In this document: positions 25,411-34,897 of the stretch, in pieces
Layout: each line of letters opens with the position of its first letter
Position numbering within the stretch: position 1 is the first letter of the stretch
Assembly (NCBI RefSeq): GCF_000934745.1
Contig: NZ_JYNO01000001.1
Location: 62,001 to 126,000, forward strand
Length of the DNA: 64,000 nt
Origin: Desulfonatronum thioautotrophicum
GTDB lineage: Bacteria > Desulfobacterota > Desulfovibrionia > Desulfovibrionales > Desulfonatronaceae
Direction of reading: 5' to 3'
Made by a program: the position numbers and the translations under genes
Notes under the pieces: model-generated
What the model was told of the DNA's origin: nothing
The model's input: only the letters and a program-made list of their open reading frames with translations
The model's database searches: none

Positions 25411-26079
25411 TTATTTCAGAAGGTGACCGACCCGTCCCCAGCGCGGACCTGCCCCCGCCTCCCAGGACCAGTAAATCCGCCACGCCTTGCCTTTGATGCG
25501 CTCCCGGTCCACAAATCCCCAGAATCGAGAGTCCAGCGATTCATCCCGGTTGTCGCCCAGTACGAAATATTTGCCCTCGGGCACCCTGAGCGGACCGAGC
25601 TTATCCCGGGGCACGATGGAACGCCTTGTATCGCGGAACTGGGTATAGGGCTCCTCCAGCTCGCGCCCGTTCACCAGGACCTGCTTTTCGCGCACCTCGA
25701 TGATATCACCGGGCAGGCCGATCACCCGCTTGATAAAGTCTTGCGGACAGGCCTCGTCAGCCAATCCGGGCAGGTTGCATTGCAGCCACCTGGCCGGTTC
25801 CTGTCGCAGTGCGGGGACATCCTGGCCGAACAAAAAGACCACGATATCCCCCCGCTCCGGCTCATCCAGGTCAATGACGACCCCTGCCAGGGGGATGCGG
25901 ATGTCGTAGGCAAATTTCGTGACCAGCAGATGATCGCCGATTAAAAGGGTCTCCTCCATGGATCCGGAGGGGATCTTGAAAGCCTGGACAACAAAGGAAC
26001 GGATCAGCAGGGCCAGAATCACCGCCAGCAGGATGGCCTTGAGATATTCCCATAGGGTGGCCTTCATGGAGTTGGGCAT
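25411..26079 (-). CDS. lepB: Signal peptidase I, second paralogue
   Basis: A 222-residue protein with one N-terminal membrane helix (about 10-32). The catalytic Ser is in IPSGSMEETL and the catalytic Lys in DFIKRVIGLPGD; the final family box GDNRDESLDSRFWG is intact. It cleaves signal peptides from exported proteins. Relative to the neighbour it carries about 25 extra residues between the strands (DVPALRQEPARWLQCNLPG...), including two cysteines. It starts 12 bases after the stop of the first lepB, so the two are cotranscribed. Confidence 0.94.
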   Translation of the reverse strand: MPNSMKATLWEYLKAILLAVILALLIRSFVVQAFKIPSGSMEETLLIGDHLLVTKFAYDIRIPLAGVVIDLDEPERGDIVVFLFGQDVPALRQEPARWLQCNLPGLADEACPQDFIKRVIGLPGDIIEVREKQVLVNGRELEEPYTQFRDTRRSIVPRDKLGPLRVPEGKYFVLGDNRDESLDSRFWGFVDRERIKGKAWRIYWSWEAGAGPRWGRVGHLLK

Positions 26080-26091
26080 GCGCGCAAGGTC

Positions 26092-26691
26092 CTATTCAAT
26101 CCGCTGACCAAACCGGTCCCAGCGCACGTCGCTCAGAAACCAGCGCGGATTGGCCGACCAATAAATCCGCCAAGCCTTGCCCCGAATTTGTTCTCGAGAC
26201 ACGAATCCCCAGAATCGGGAATCGTGGGAATTGAAACGATTGTCGCCCAAAACAAAATAGTGGTTCTCGGGGACGATCTCCGGCCCAAAATGGACCCTGG
26301 TCGGGCCGGGATGCAGGGTCAGGTAGGGTTCGTCCACCGGCTCGCCATTCAGGTAAAGTGTCTGGTCCCGGACCTCCACCTCGTCCCCGGGAAGAGCGGT
26401 CACCCGCTTGATGAAGTCCTTGGAAGGATCCTCCGGGTAACGAAAGACGATAACATCGCCGTGAGCCGGGTCTTGCAGGGACAACATGCTCCAATCGGTA
26501 AACGGGGCTTTGATGTCATAGGCGAACTTGGTCACGAACAGTCTGTCGCCGATCTGCAGGGTTTCCAGCATGGAGCCGGAGGGAATCTTGAAGGCCTGGA
26601 TGATAAATGTTCGGATGATCAAGGCCAGAATCAGGGCGATGATCAGGGCCTCGGAATATTCCTTGAGCGCGGTTTGCCAGCGGGGGTTCAT
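26092..26691 (-). CDS. lepB: Signal peptidase I, first paralogue
   Basis: A 199-residue enzyme with an N-terminal membrane helix (about 15-37). The catalytic Ser (IPSGSMLETL) and Lys (DFIKRVTALPGDEVEVRD) are present, as is GDNRFNSHDSRFWG. AAGGAG precedes the ATG. It lies 16 bases after lepA, the same order (lepA then lepB) as in E. coli. Tandem duplication with the next gene is likely because the shared N-terminal segments are close to identical (LIIRTFIIQAFKIPSGSM against LLIRSFVVQAFKIPSGSM). Confidence 0.95.
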   Translation of the reverse strand: MNPRWQTALKEYSEALIIALILALIIRTFIIQAFKIPSGSMLETLQIGDRLFVTKFAYDIKAPFTDWSMLSLQDPAHGDVIVFRYPEDPSKDFIKRVTALPGDEVEVRDQTLYLNGEPVDEPYLTLHPGPTRVHFGPEIVPENHYFVLGDNRFNSHDSRFWGFVSREQIRGKAWRIYWSANPRWFLSDVRWDRFGQRIE

Positions 26692-26707
26692 GACGACTCC
26701 TTGTTTC

Positions 26708-28507
26708 CTATTCCTTGCGCAACACGGCCAGAAAAGCTTCCTGTGGGATGTCGATATTGCCCATCCGTTTCATGCGCCGTTTGCCTTCTTTCTGCTTTTC
26801 CAGAAGCTTGCGCTTGCGGGTGATATCCCCACCGTAACATTTGGCCGTTACATTCTTGCGCATGGGCGGGATCCGTTCTTTCGCAATGACACGTTGACCA
26901 ATGGCGGCCTGAATGACCACCTCGAAAAGCTGTCGGGGGATGACTTGGCGCAGCCGACCGGCAAGTTCTCGCCCCTGGGTGTAGGCTTTTTCCTTGTGCA
27001 CGATGATGGACAGTGCATCCACGCCTTCGTTGTTGATCAGAATGTCCAGCTTGACCAGTTCCGAGGGCCGAAAATCGATGAACTCGTAGTCCAGGGAGGC
27101 GTAGCCCCGAGTCACGGACTTGAGTCGGTCGAAAAAATCATAGACGATTTCGGCAAAGGGCAGCTCATAGGTGACAATGACCCGTGTGGACGACAGAAAA
27201 CGCAGGTCCTTCTGCTTGCCCCGGCACTCCTCGCACAGAGCCAGAACCGCGCCCAGATAATCGTTGGGCACATGGATTTCCATATGCACGTAGGGCTCGG
27301 CAATGTATTCGATCTTTGCCACGGGAGGGAGCTTGCTGGGGTTGTCCACGGAGAGGATATCGCCGTCCAGGGTCTTGACCTCATAGATCACGGAAGGCGC
27401 GGTGACCAGCAGTCGAGCCTGAAATTCCCGCTCCAGACGTTCCTGGATGATCTCCATGTGCAGCAGACCAAGAAAACCGCAACGGAATCCAAAGCCCAGG
27501 GCGTGGGACGTTTCCGGTTCAAAAGAAAACGCCGCATCGTTGAGTTGCAGCTTTTCCAGGGAATGCTTCAATGAACCGTATTCATTCGGCTCAACGGGGT
27601 ACATGCCGCAAAAGACCATGGCCGTGATCTTCTTGAAGCCGGGCAGGGGGGTGGTGGTTGGGTTGTCAGGGTCGGTTATCGTATCCCCGACACGGGCATC
27701 GGTCAGATTCTTGATTCCGGCGCACAGAAAACCGACCTCACCGGGCCCCAGCTCGTCCACGGCCAGCGGGTCCGGGGAAAAGACTCCGAGCTTGGTGACC
27801 TCGAAGCGCGTCTTTGTGGAGTGCAGGAGAATGAATTGCCCGTTGCGGATCCGACCGTCCATGACCCGGAACAAAATAACGACACCAAGGTAGGTGTCGT
27901 ACCAGGAGTCGAAGATCAGGGCCTTGAACGGGGCTTTTTCTTCACCCTTGGGCGGCGGCAGTTCCGTGATGATCCGCTCCAGCACCTCAGGAACGCCCTG
28001 CCCGGTCTTGGCGCTGATCATCAGTGCATCCCGGCAGTCCAGGCCGATCACCTCTTCGATTTCAGCCTTGATCCGTTCCGGTTCCGCGCTGGGCAGGTCA
28101 ATCTTGTTCAAGACAGGAATGATCTCCAGGTTGTTTTCCAAGGCCAGATAGGCGTTGGCCAAACTCTGCGCCTCGACCCCCTGGGAGGCATCCACCACCA
28201 GCAAGGCCCCTTCGCAGGCCACAAGGCTCCGAGAGACCTCATAGCTGAAATCCACATGCCCAGGGGTGTCGATCAGGTTCAGAATGTATTTGCGACCGTC
28301 TCGGGCCGTATAGGGGATGCGCACGCTTTGCGCCTTGATGGTGATTCCGCGTTCCCGCTCCAGATCCAGACGGTCCAGATATTGCTCCTTCATCTGGCGG
28401 GCGTCGACCAGCCCGGTGATCTGCAGGATTCGATCGGCCAGAGTGGATTTTCCGTGGTCGATATGCGCGATGATGCTAAAATTGCGAATTGCTTGCTGGT
28501 CAATCAT
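26708..28507 (-). CDS. lepA: Elongation factor 4 (LepA)
   Basis: A 599-residue translational GTPase acting on the ribosome. G-domain motifs [21 protein letters not shown] and NKIDLP are intact, and the LepA-specific C-terminal domain ([17 protein letters not shown]-like region, here [17 protein letters not shown]) is complete. Length is normal. It begins 62 bases after the stop of the GGDEF-EAL gene and leads the lepB pair. Confidence 0.97.
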   Translation of the reverse strand: MIDQQAIRNFSIIAHIDHGKSTLADRILQITGLVDARQMKEQYLDRLDLERERGITIKAQSVRIPYTARDGRKYILNLIDTPGHVDFSYEVSRSLVACEGALLVVDASQGVEAQSLANAYLALENNLEIIPVLNKIDLPSAEPERIKAEIEEVIGLDCRDALMISAKTGQGVPEVLERIITELPPPKGEEKAPFKALIFDSWYDTYLGVVILFRVMDGRIRNGQFILLHSTKTRFEVTKLGVFSPDPLAVDELGPGEVGFLCAGIKNLTDARVGDTITDPDNPTTTPLPGFKKITAMVFCGMYPVEPNEYGSLKHSLEKLQLNDAAFSFEPETSHALGFGFRCGFLGLLHMEIIQERLEREFQARLLVTAPSVIYEVKTLDGDILSVDNPSKLPPVAKIEYIAEPYVHMEIHVPNDYLGAVLALCEECRGKQKDLRFLSSTRVIVTYELPFAEIVYDFFDRLKSVTRGYASLDYEFIDFRPSELVKLDILINNEGVDALSIIVHKEKAYTQGRELAGRLRQVIPRQLFEVVIQAAIGQRVIAKERIPPMRKNVTAKCYGGDITRKRKLLEKQKEGKRRMKRMGNIDIPQEAFLAVLRKE

Positions 28508-28569
28508 GATGAGGGGGGTTCCTTACCCTGCAACGCCCGTCGGGGCAAGCAGCGGAGATGGTTCGGCGG

Positions 28570-30948
28570 TCAGCAGTCCGTGCTGCGGCGTCCAGTACTT
28601 TTTCGTCGATCCGTCGAGCCTTCTCGTCGTTCAAGAAACAGTGGGCCAAGGCCTTGCGTGATGTCCCGCAAGGCTGTGCGTTGCAATTGGTCCAACGGCA
28701 TGGGTTTGGCAAAATAAAATCCCTGGGCGTAATCGCAATTGAGCGATGCCAGGGCGCTCAACTCGTCCCTGGTTTCCACTCCCTCGGCGATAACCTGCAT
28801 TTTCAGGGCTTGGGCCAGGGTGACGATGGTTCGAATGATTTCCAGATTCTCCCCACCCAGGTGCATCCGACTGACAAATGAACGGTCCACCTTGAGTATA
28901 TCCGCGGAAAATCGATGCAGATAGGACAATGAAGAATAGCCGGTGCCGAAGTCGTCGATGGAAATTTTGATGTTCAATTTCTTGAGGCGCTCCAATATCC
29001 GGGTTGCCTCCTCGGCATTGTCCATGACCACGCTCTCCGTGATCTCCAGTTTGAGGCATTCCGGAGGAAACCCCGTACCCTGGAGGATGGCCTCCACCTG
29101 CTCATAGAGATCCGGCTGGGCAAATTGCTTGCCTGAAAGGTTGACGCTGACCATGAACGGCTCAGAAATGTTCGCGTTCCTGGCCATATCGCACAAGTCT
29201 GAACAAGCGGTTTGCAGGACCCAACGCCCCATGGGCAATATCAAGCCGGTCTCTTCAGCCAGGGGAATGAACTCCGCCGGACTGACCATGCCCCGTTCCG
29301 GATGCTGCCAACGGATCAAGGCCTCCACTCCGGTGGTCGCACCGGTTTGCAGGGAGACGATGGGCTGATAGAACAAAACGAATTCCTTACGTTGCAGGGC
29401 CTGCCGCAAATCCATGAACGTCTGCATGGACTGTCTGGCCTTCTCATGCATCACATGGCTGAAAACCTGAAACCGGCCTCGTCCCTTGGATTTGGCCAAA
29501 TGCAGGGCGATGTCCGCGTCGCGGAGCAGATCCTCGCCGCGGGAGTACCGGGTGTCGGAGTACACAATGCCGGCCGAAGCCGAAGTCTGGATCTCATGCC
29601 CGTCGAGTTGATGGGGTTGGCGCAGGTCATCCAGGATTCTTTCGACCAGTAGCAGTGCATCGGCGTCCTCCGGCACGTCCCGGACGAGAAAGGCAAAGCC
29701 ATCTCCCCCCAGATGGAAGACGCCCTGTTCCGTCTTGTGGACATCCCGGATGCGCCGGACGCTGGAGAGAATCAACTTATCCCCCAGATCGTATCCCAGG
29801 CTTTCGTTGAAGCGATTGAACCGGTCCAGGTTTACCAGGATCAGGGCAAACCGATGATCGTCCGCTTCGTGGGATCGCTGGACCTCTCGATGCAGGGCAT
29901 CCAGCAGGGCTGTTCGATTCGGCAGGTTGGTCAACGGCTCGTGCAAGACGTGGTGCAGCATCCGCTCTTCAGCCCGTTTATACAAAATCATCTGCATCAA
30001 GGTGTTGGAAACCGCCCCGAAAAAGGCTGACTCTTGGGAGGTCAACCGGCTGTCCCGGTGCATGAACAGATTCAGCATGCCCAGATTTCCGTGCGCGGAG
30101 GCAATCGGGATACAGACGTTGCTATGCGCCTCCTCCTCACCAAAGCCGGATTGGGTATGGGTGGGATCATCATCCTGGATCACGACAATGCGTTGTTCCG
30201 CCAGGGCCTTGCCGCAGGCACACTCCCCGGCTGCGATGTTCGCGCATTTTTCCAGAAGCTGTTGCGAAAGATTTCGCTGGGCTACGATGCGGAATCCGGT
30301 GGATTCGTCCTCCCGGAGATAAATGCAGCCCCGGTCTTGCAGGGTCAGCCAGGAAATGTTCAGCAGACTCTCCAGGCAGTGCTGGAGCAGCTCCTCCAGG
30401 GGCAGATCCTGCAGCGTCAACCGCAGAAGACGGTTCAGCGCGGTCTGCATGTCATAATTCCGTTGCAGTTCCTGCTCAGCCCGCTTCAATTTGCTGGTTC
30501 GCTCGTTGACCATCTCCTCCAATTTTTCGGAGTAGCCCCGCAACTGTATTTCCTGATTGCGCAGGGTCAGATGTGTCCGCACTCTGGCCAGGAGTTCACG
30601 AGTGTCAAAGGGCTTGCTGACGTAATCCACCCCGCCGGCTTCAAAGCCTTTGGTCTTGATATCGGCATCTGTGAGTGCGGACAGGAAGATAACCGGCACA
30701 TCCCGGGTTTGCGCGGCGGCTTTGAGAGCCCGGCACGTTTGAAAGCCGTCCATTTCGGGCATGATGATGTCCAGAAGAATCAAATCCGGTTTCAACTTCT
30801 GGACCGCCTCCAGACACTCCCGCCCTGATGCAACCGAATGCGTCTGAAATTCTTGCCGCTTCAGGTTGGATTCCAGGATCAGCCTGTTCACTGCCTCGTC
30901 ATCGACAATGAGGATCAGGCCGGGAGAGGAGGGTTGATCTGTACGCAT
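28570..30948 (-). CDS. REC-GAF-GGDEF-EAL protein, probable cyclic di-GMP phosphodiesterase
   Basis: A 792-residue cytoplasmic protein. A receiver domain (1-125, phospho-Asp60 in LILLDIIMPEMDG) is followed by a coiled linker (about 135-165) and a GAF-like domain (about 170-325). The GGDEF domain (about 335-495) carries GGDGF in place of GGDEF. The EAL domain (about 510-760) has EALIRWQHP, EITES, DDFGTGYSS and AEGVETR intact. Degenerate GGDEF plus intact EAL suggests it degrades cyclic di-GMP, with the GGDEF part perhaps binding GTP. The start at 30948 is set by the receiver domain; no strong ribosome site is visible. It follows amrA by 43 bases. Confidence 0.9.
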   Translation of the reverse strand: MRTDQPSSPGLILIVDDEAVNRLILESNLKRQEFQTHSVASGRECLEAVQKLKPDLILLDIIMPEMDGFQTCRALKAAAQTRDVPVIFLSALTDADIKTKGFEAGGVDYVSKPFDTRELLARVRTHLTLRNQEIQLRGYSEKLEEMVNERTSKLKRAEQELQRNYDMQTALNRLLRLTLQDLPLEELLQHCLESLLNISWLTLQDRGCIYLREDESTGFRIVAQRNLSQQLLEKCANIAAGECACGKALAEQRIVVIQDDDPTHTQSGFGEEEAHSNVCIPIASAHGNLGMLNLFMHRDSRLTSQESAFFGAVSNTLMQMILYKRAEERMLHHVLHEPLTNLPNRTALLDALHREVQRSHEADDHRFALILVNLDRFNRFNESLGYDLGDKLILSSVRRIRDVHKTEQGVFHLGGDGFAFLVRDVPEDADALLLVERILDDLRQPHQLDGHEIQTSASAGIVYSDTRYSRGEDLLRDADIALHLAKSKGRGRFQVFSHVMHEKARQSMQTFMDLRQALQRKEFVLFYQPIVSLQTGATTGVEALIRWQHPERGMVSPAEFIPLAEETGLILPMGRWVLQTACSDLCDMARNANISEPFMVSVNLSGKQFAQPDLYEQVEAILQGTGFPPECLKLEITESVVMDNAEEATRILERLKKLNIKISIDDFGTGYSSLSYLHRFSADILKVDRSFVSRMHLGGENLEIIRTIVTLAQALKMQVIAEGVETRDELSALASLNCDYAQGFYFAKPMPLDQLQRTALRDITQGLGPLFLERREGSTDRRKSTGRRSTDC

Positions 30949-30991
30949 GGGGAAAAAATCTTCAGAAATGAGAAAGAAACTTGCCAGGCTG

Positions 30992-31537
30992 CTAGAAAAT
31001 AACCGCCTCGAAGCATGAGATCTGGGTATCCGGCTGTTGCCACGCGTCCGGTGCAAGCCCGGCCTTGCGGCAGGTCTGGGACAAAAACGCCTCCCTATCC
31101 CAGCCGTGCTCCACGGCAACCTGGGGCAACAACAACCCGCTGTATGGACCGCTGCGGACCAACAGGCCGTGTCGGCCGGGCACGACCTCCTCGGGATCGC
31201 AATTCGCCAGAGGGCTGAGGATCGATATTTCCACGCGCAACTCGGCCAGTTCTTCCTTGCTGACGGGTGGAAAGCGGGGATCGTTGAAGGCCGCGGCCTG
31301 GGCCATGTTGATGATGGTCTCCCGGACGGGGTGATCGCCAACGATATTTCCGATACACCCCCGCAAACGGCCCTGCTTTTTCAGGGTCACGAACGCACCG
31401 AAAGCCTGTTGCAACGTTTCAGAAACCGGCTTTGGCAAGATGGTTTGGGGGTCAAATCGGGCAGCGATGCTGAGCAGGGCCAGTTCCCGTAAATAATCCT
31501 GCTCCGCCTGGGTCAGTTGGAATTGAAAATCGCTCAT
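30992..31537 (-). CDS. amrA: AMMECR1-domain protein (AmmeMemoRadiSam system protein A)
   Basis: A 181-residue protein made of the AMMECR1 domain, with the signature LRGCIGN in GRLRGCIGNIVGD. In many bacteria this gene stands with a Memo-like protein and a radical SAM protein, giving the name AmmeMemoRadiSam; neither partner is next to it here. The biochemical role is not settled. It lies 36 bases after purN and before the GGDEF-EAL gene. Confidence 0.88.
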   Translation of the reverse strand: MSDFQFQLTQAEQDYLRELALLSIAARFDPQTILPKPVSETLQQAFGAFVTLKKQGRLRGCIGNIVGDHPVRETIINMAQAAAFNDPRFPPVSKEELAELRVEISILSPLANCDPEEVVPGRHGLLVRSGPYSGLLLPQVAVEHGWDREAFLSQTCRKAGLAPDAWQQPDTQISCFEAVIF

Positions 31538-31573
31538 GGGTGTTCCTCTGGTTCCGGCCTTCCATGCGGAAAG

Positions 31574-32254
31574 CTAAAATCCTTCCTCCAAGGAAGGAAA
31601 GATCAGGCAAGGCGGCAAAGCATCCTTGGTGGCCACTGGGCGAGCACCCGGGCGGACCACCACGTGGCGACCCTGCACCTCAAGCCGGCCTTCTGCCAAC
31701 CACTGGACCGCCTGGGGGAAAATGCGGTGTTCCAGGGCCAGAATGCGACTGCCCAAGGCCTCGGCGCCCTCATTGGGCAAGGCCGGAACCGCGGCCTGGA
31801 TGATGATCGGACCGTGGTCCACCTCCTCGTCCACAAAATGCACGGTACAACCTGCCAGCCGCACGCCATATTCCGCGGCCTGATCCTGGGCATGCAGCCC
31901 GGGAAAAGACGGCAGCAATGCCGGATGGATGTTCAGCACCCGACCCGGGAAAGCGGCCAGGAGTTCCGGCCCCACAAGACGCATAAACCCGGCCAGCACC
32001 ACGGCCTGGGCTCCAGCATCCCGAAGAGCGCGTACCAGTGCCCGGTCGTAGGATTGGCGATCCGGATAGTTCTGATGGGGGAGCACCTGCGTCGGAATAC
32101 CATGTTCCACCGCTCGCTCCAACCCCTTGACCCCGGAGTTGTTGGAAATCACCGTCTGGATCGTCACATCCAGCACCCCGGTTTGCTTCCGGTCTATCAG
32201 CGCCTGCAAATTGGACCCACCCCCGGAAATCAACACGCCGACGGGGAGACTCAC
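31574..32254 (-). CDS. purN: Phosphoribosylglycinamide formyltransferase PurN
   Basis: A 226-residue enzyme of purine synthesis that transfers the formyl group to GAR. LPVGVLISGGGSNLQALID opens the substrate-binding fold, and LNIHPALLPSFPGLHA carries the catalytic Asn-His pair. It starts with GTG at 32254, overlapping the cobA-hemD stop by four bases (GTGA), so translation is probably coupled. Confidence 0.95.
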   Translation of the reverse strand: MSLPVGVLISGGGSNLQALIDRKQTGVLDVTIQTVISNNSGVKGLERAVEHGIPTQVLPHQNYPDRQSYDRALVRALRDAGAQAVVLAGFMRLVGPELLAAFPGRVLNIHPALLPSFPGLHAQDQAAEYGVRLAGCTVHFVDEEVDHGPIIIQAAVPALPNEGAEALGSRILALEHRIFPQAVQWLAEGRLEVQGRHVVVRPGARPVATKDALPPCLIFPSLEEGF

Positions 32255-33789
32255 GTTTCCGCTCTCCTCTGTTTTCCCTGGGTGGCATGGTCGAGTAACG
32301 CCCGGACCATATCCGGGATGGTATAGTTCTCCGGCTGAATGTCCCCCTGAAAGCCATGGCTTTGCAGTGTCTTTTCCGTGACCGGGCCAATACAGACCAA
32401 CTGCAACCGGGCGCGATGGGTTTGGATCAACTCCCGGCTGATGGCCGCAAAAAAGTTGGTTACTGTGGAAGAACTGGTGAAGGTGATGTAGTGAATTTCA
32501 CCGTTCTCCAGGGCTGTAGCCAGTTCTTCGGCCCCTTTGGCCACCGGCAGGGTCCGGTACACCGGCAATACTTCCACCTGAGCCCCGGCCCGAAGCAGTT
32601 CCTCGGGCAAAACCTCCCGCGCCTCCTTGGCCCTGGGGATCAGCACCCGCTTGCCGGCCACGTCCCGGTCCAGAAGTCCCTGGGCGATGTCTTCCGCCAC
32701 ATACTTTTCCGGAACAAAATCGGCCCGGATGCCCCGACGGGCCAAGCCCTCGGCCGTGGCCGGGCCAATGGCCGCGACCTGGGTTCCGGCAAAGGCTCGG
32801 GCGTCCATCCCTCGGTCTTCCAGGACTTCCCAGAATGTCCGCACTCCATTGACCGATGTGAAGACCACCCAGTCGTATTCACCAAGCCGCATGGCGGCTT
32901 CCTGAATGGGTTTCTTGTTTTCCATGGGCGCGACGGCGATGGTTGGAAACTCGTGACAACAGGCTCCGAGATTTTCCAGGGAGGCGACCACGTCGCTGGC
33001 CTGTTCCCGCGAGCGGGTGACCACCACGCCTTTGCCCAACAGGGGGCGTTTTTCAAACCAGTTCAACTTGTCGTGCAGGGAGACGACTTCGCCCACCACC
33101 AGCAAGGAAGGTGGCGAGAATCGCTGTTTTTGGGCCTGCTCGGCAATGTCGGCCAGCGTGGAAATCAGCGAGCGCTGACGACAGGTTGTTCCCCAGCGCA
33201 CCAGAGCCGCCGGGGTGTTTCCAGGGCGGCCGGCCTTGATCAGGTTGGCCGATATCTCCGGCAAATTCTTCACACCCATGAAAAAAACCAGGGTACTGGT
33301 GCCGCGGGCCAACGCCTCCCAGTCATGGGCGCTCTCCGTCTTGGTCGGATCCTCATGGCCGGTAATAAATGAGACCGAGGAGGCGAAACGGCGATGGGTC
33401 AAGGGAATGCCGGCATACGCCGGGGCAGCCACGGCCGAGGTCACTCCAGGGACCACCTCGAAGGCAATGCCGTGCTCCAAAAGTTCCTCAACCTCTTCCG
33501 CTCCGCGGCCAAAAACATACGGATCACCGCCCTTGAGCCGGGCCACGATTTTCCCCGCCTTGGCGCGCTCCACCAGCAGATCGTTGATCTTGTCCTGGGG
33601 CAAGGTATGATCCCCGCCTTTCTTGCCCACGTAATATATTTCCGCATCCGGTCGGCACCAGGCCAGAAAACGCGGGTTGGCCAGGTAATCGTACACCACG
33701 GTATCCGCGCTTTCCAGCAGCCGCTTGGCCTTGAGCGTGATCAACTCCGGATCGCCGGGCCCGGCGCCCAGCAGGTAGACTTTGGACAT
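32251..33789 (-). CDS. cobA-hemD: Fused uroporphyrinogen-III C-methyltransferase and uroporphyrinogen-III synthase
   Basis: A 512-residue two-domain protein. Residues 1-240 are the SAM-dependent methyltransferase that makes precorrin-2 (VYLLGAGPGDPELITLKA, VARLKGGDPYVFGRG, PGVTSAVAAPAYAGIPLTHR). Residues about 250-500 are uroporphyrinogen-III synthase (VVVTRSREQ, VFTSVNGVRTF, ITFTSSSTVTNF). The fusion channels product toward sirohaem, cobalamin and the alternative haem route used by sulfate reducers. CAGGAG precedes the ATG. It heads the run through purN, amrA and onward. Confidence 0.95.
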   Translation of the reverse strand: MSKVYLLGAGPGDPELITLKAKRLLESADTVVYDYLANPRFLAWCRPDAEIYYVGKKGGDHTLPQDKINDLLVERAKAGKIVARLKGGDPYVFGRGAEEVEELLEHGIAFEVVPGVTSAVAAPAYAGIPLTHRRFASSVSFITGHEDPTKTESAHDWEALARGTSTLVFFMGVKNLPEISANLIKAGRPGNTPAALVRWGTTCRQRSLISTLADIAEQAQKQRFSPPSLLVVGEVVSLHDKLNWFEKRPLLGKGVVVTRSREQASDVVASLENLGACCHEFPTIAVAPMENKKPIQEAAMRLGEYDWVVFTSVNGVRTFWEVLEDRGMDARAFAGTQVAAIGPATAEGLARRGIRADFVPEKYVAEDIAQGLLDRDVAGKRVLIPRAKEAREVLPEELLRAGAQVEVLPVYRTLPVAKGAEELATALENGEIHYITFTSSSTVTNFFAAISRELIQTHRARLQLVCIGPVTEKTLQSHGFQGDIQPENYTIPDMVRALLDHATQGKQRRAET

Positions 33790-33923
33790 GAATGCTCCTG
33801 ATCGAAATTAAATTGTCCACATGACGGACAGACTCTTTTCGTGTCATCCTTTGAAAAAACAATCGCAACTACCCGGCACATCGTGGACAAAGCCTCATCC
33901 CGGCACTGGATACCCGCAACCCA

Positions 33924-33994
33924 GTTATCAGTAATCAGTAATCAGTTATTTGTTATCAGGAAAAAAAATTAACAAATAACCAATAACTGATAAC
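33924..33994. repeat. AT-rich nested inverted repeat upstream of cobA-hemD
   Basis: GTTATCAG (33924-33931) pairs with CTGATAAC (33987-33994), and GTTATTTGTTA (33945-33955) pairs with TAACAAATAAC (33970-33980). Between the left arms ATCAGTA is repeated in tandem. It fills much of the 266-base gap between hepT and cobA-hemD, which holds no gene. Confidence 0.75.
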
Positions 33995-34055
33995 AATTTC
34001 TTGCTTTTTATGACAGGGCCTCATGGGTAAGTCACTGACTCTCTTGGCTTGATTT

Positions 34056-34466
34056 TCAACTTTCCATCACCCGCACCGTGAACTCGATGAAATCGTCCAG
34101 TTTGTACTCAAGGACGTCCTGAATGACGTTCAAATCCAGGTTCTGGTAATCATGAACCAAAACATTGCGGAATCCGACCATGGCCTCCAGATTGCGGGCC
34201 AACGGGTCGGAAATGATGCCCGCCGCACGGAGCATGCCGAATCCCTCCCGGCTCTGCTTGGGAATACCCAAACGCTTCACCCGAACCACATGGTTCGCCA
34301 GATCTATGCACTGTTCCGCGGCGCGCTGGAGGTTCAGGGCGATGGCGTCCTGTTTCAGGAAATCCTCGACAAACGGCAGGTCCGAGGGCTGGGCGTAATA
34401 TCGCCTGATCTGTCGGATACAGCGCTCAATGCTCTCCTTCTTGTTCAAAACGACATCGTCGATCAT
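34056..34466 (-). CDS. hepT: HEPN-domain toxin (HepT, DUF86)
   Basis: A 136-residue helical protein with the HEPN nuclease motif RX4HXY as RNVLVHDY near residue 99. HepT toxins cleave RNA and are silenced by a partner MNT nucleotidyltransferase that modifies the tyrosine of this motif. Its start overlaps the mntA stop by four bases (ATGA). The motif is intact, so the toxin should be active. Confidence 0.93.
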   Translation of the reverse strand: MIDDVVLNKKESIERCIRQIRRYYAQPSDLPFVEDFLKQDAIALNLQRAAEQCIDLANHVVRVKRLGIPKQSREGFGMLRAAGIISDPLARNLEAMVGFRNVLVHDYQNLDLNVIQDVLEYKLDDFIEFTVRVMES

Positions 34467-34873
34467 GTTTCCAGTACCTGCCGGGTGGTCGCGATCTGTT
34501 CCAGGATGGGTGCGCGTTCCTGCTGGAGCTTCTGATAAAAGGAAAGTGTGAGCATTTCAAAACTGGCCGTGGCGAACCGGTCGGTAACCAGAATCAGCCG
34601 CCCCTCCTCAACGACCCGCAATTGAAAGACCGTATCCACCAGTCGCAGGTTGACCAGGTCCACCTTTCGCCCCAGCAGGTCTTCCAGGGCAAAACGGCAT
34701 TCGGATAAAACCAAATTTCCGGCTGCCTTGGCCGCGGCATGCGGCAGCAGCAGGGCAATGTCCGCGTCGCTGTCCTCGCGCTCGTATTCCGTGCCCAGGG
34801 AGCCGAACACGTACACGGCCTGCACATCGGGAAAACAGCGCCGGATGATCACGGATATCTTTTGGTTCGTCAT
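34463..34873 (-). CDS. mntA: MntA-type nucleotidyltransferase antitoxin
   Basis: A 136-residue minimal nucleotidyltransferase. The motif GSLGTEYEREDSDADIALL supplies the GS and DxD residues that bind nucleotide and metal. In characterised pairs this antitoxin adds AMP to the HepT tyrosine. It starts 24 bases after valS, so the pair is probably read from the valS transcript, an insertion between two housekeeping genes. Confidence 0.92.
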   Translation of the reverse strand: MTNQKISVIIRRCFPDVQAVYVFGSLGTEYEREDSDADIALLLPHAAAKAAGNLVLSECRFALEDLLGRKVDLVNLRLVDTVFQLRVVEEGRLILVTDRFATASFEMLTLSFYQKLQQERAPILEQIATTRQVLET

Positions 34874-34897
34874 GGCATCCTGGGGAGCGTCGTACCC

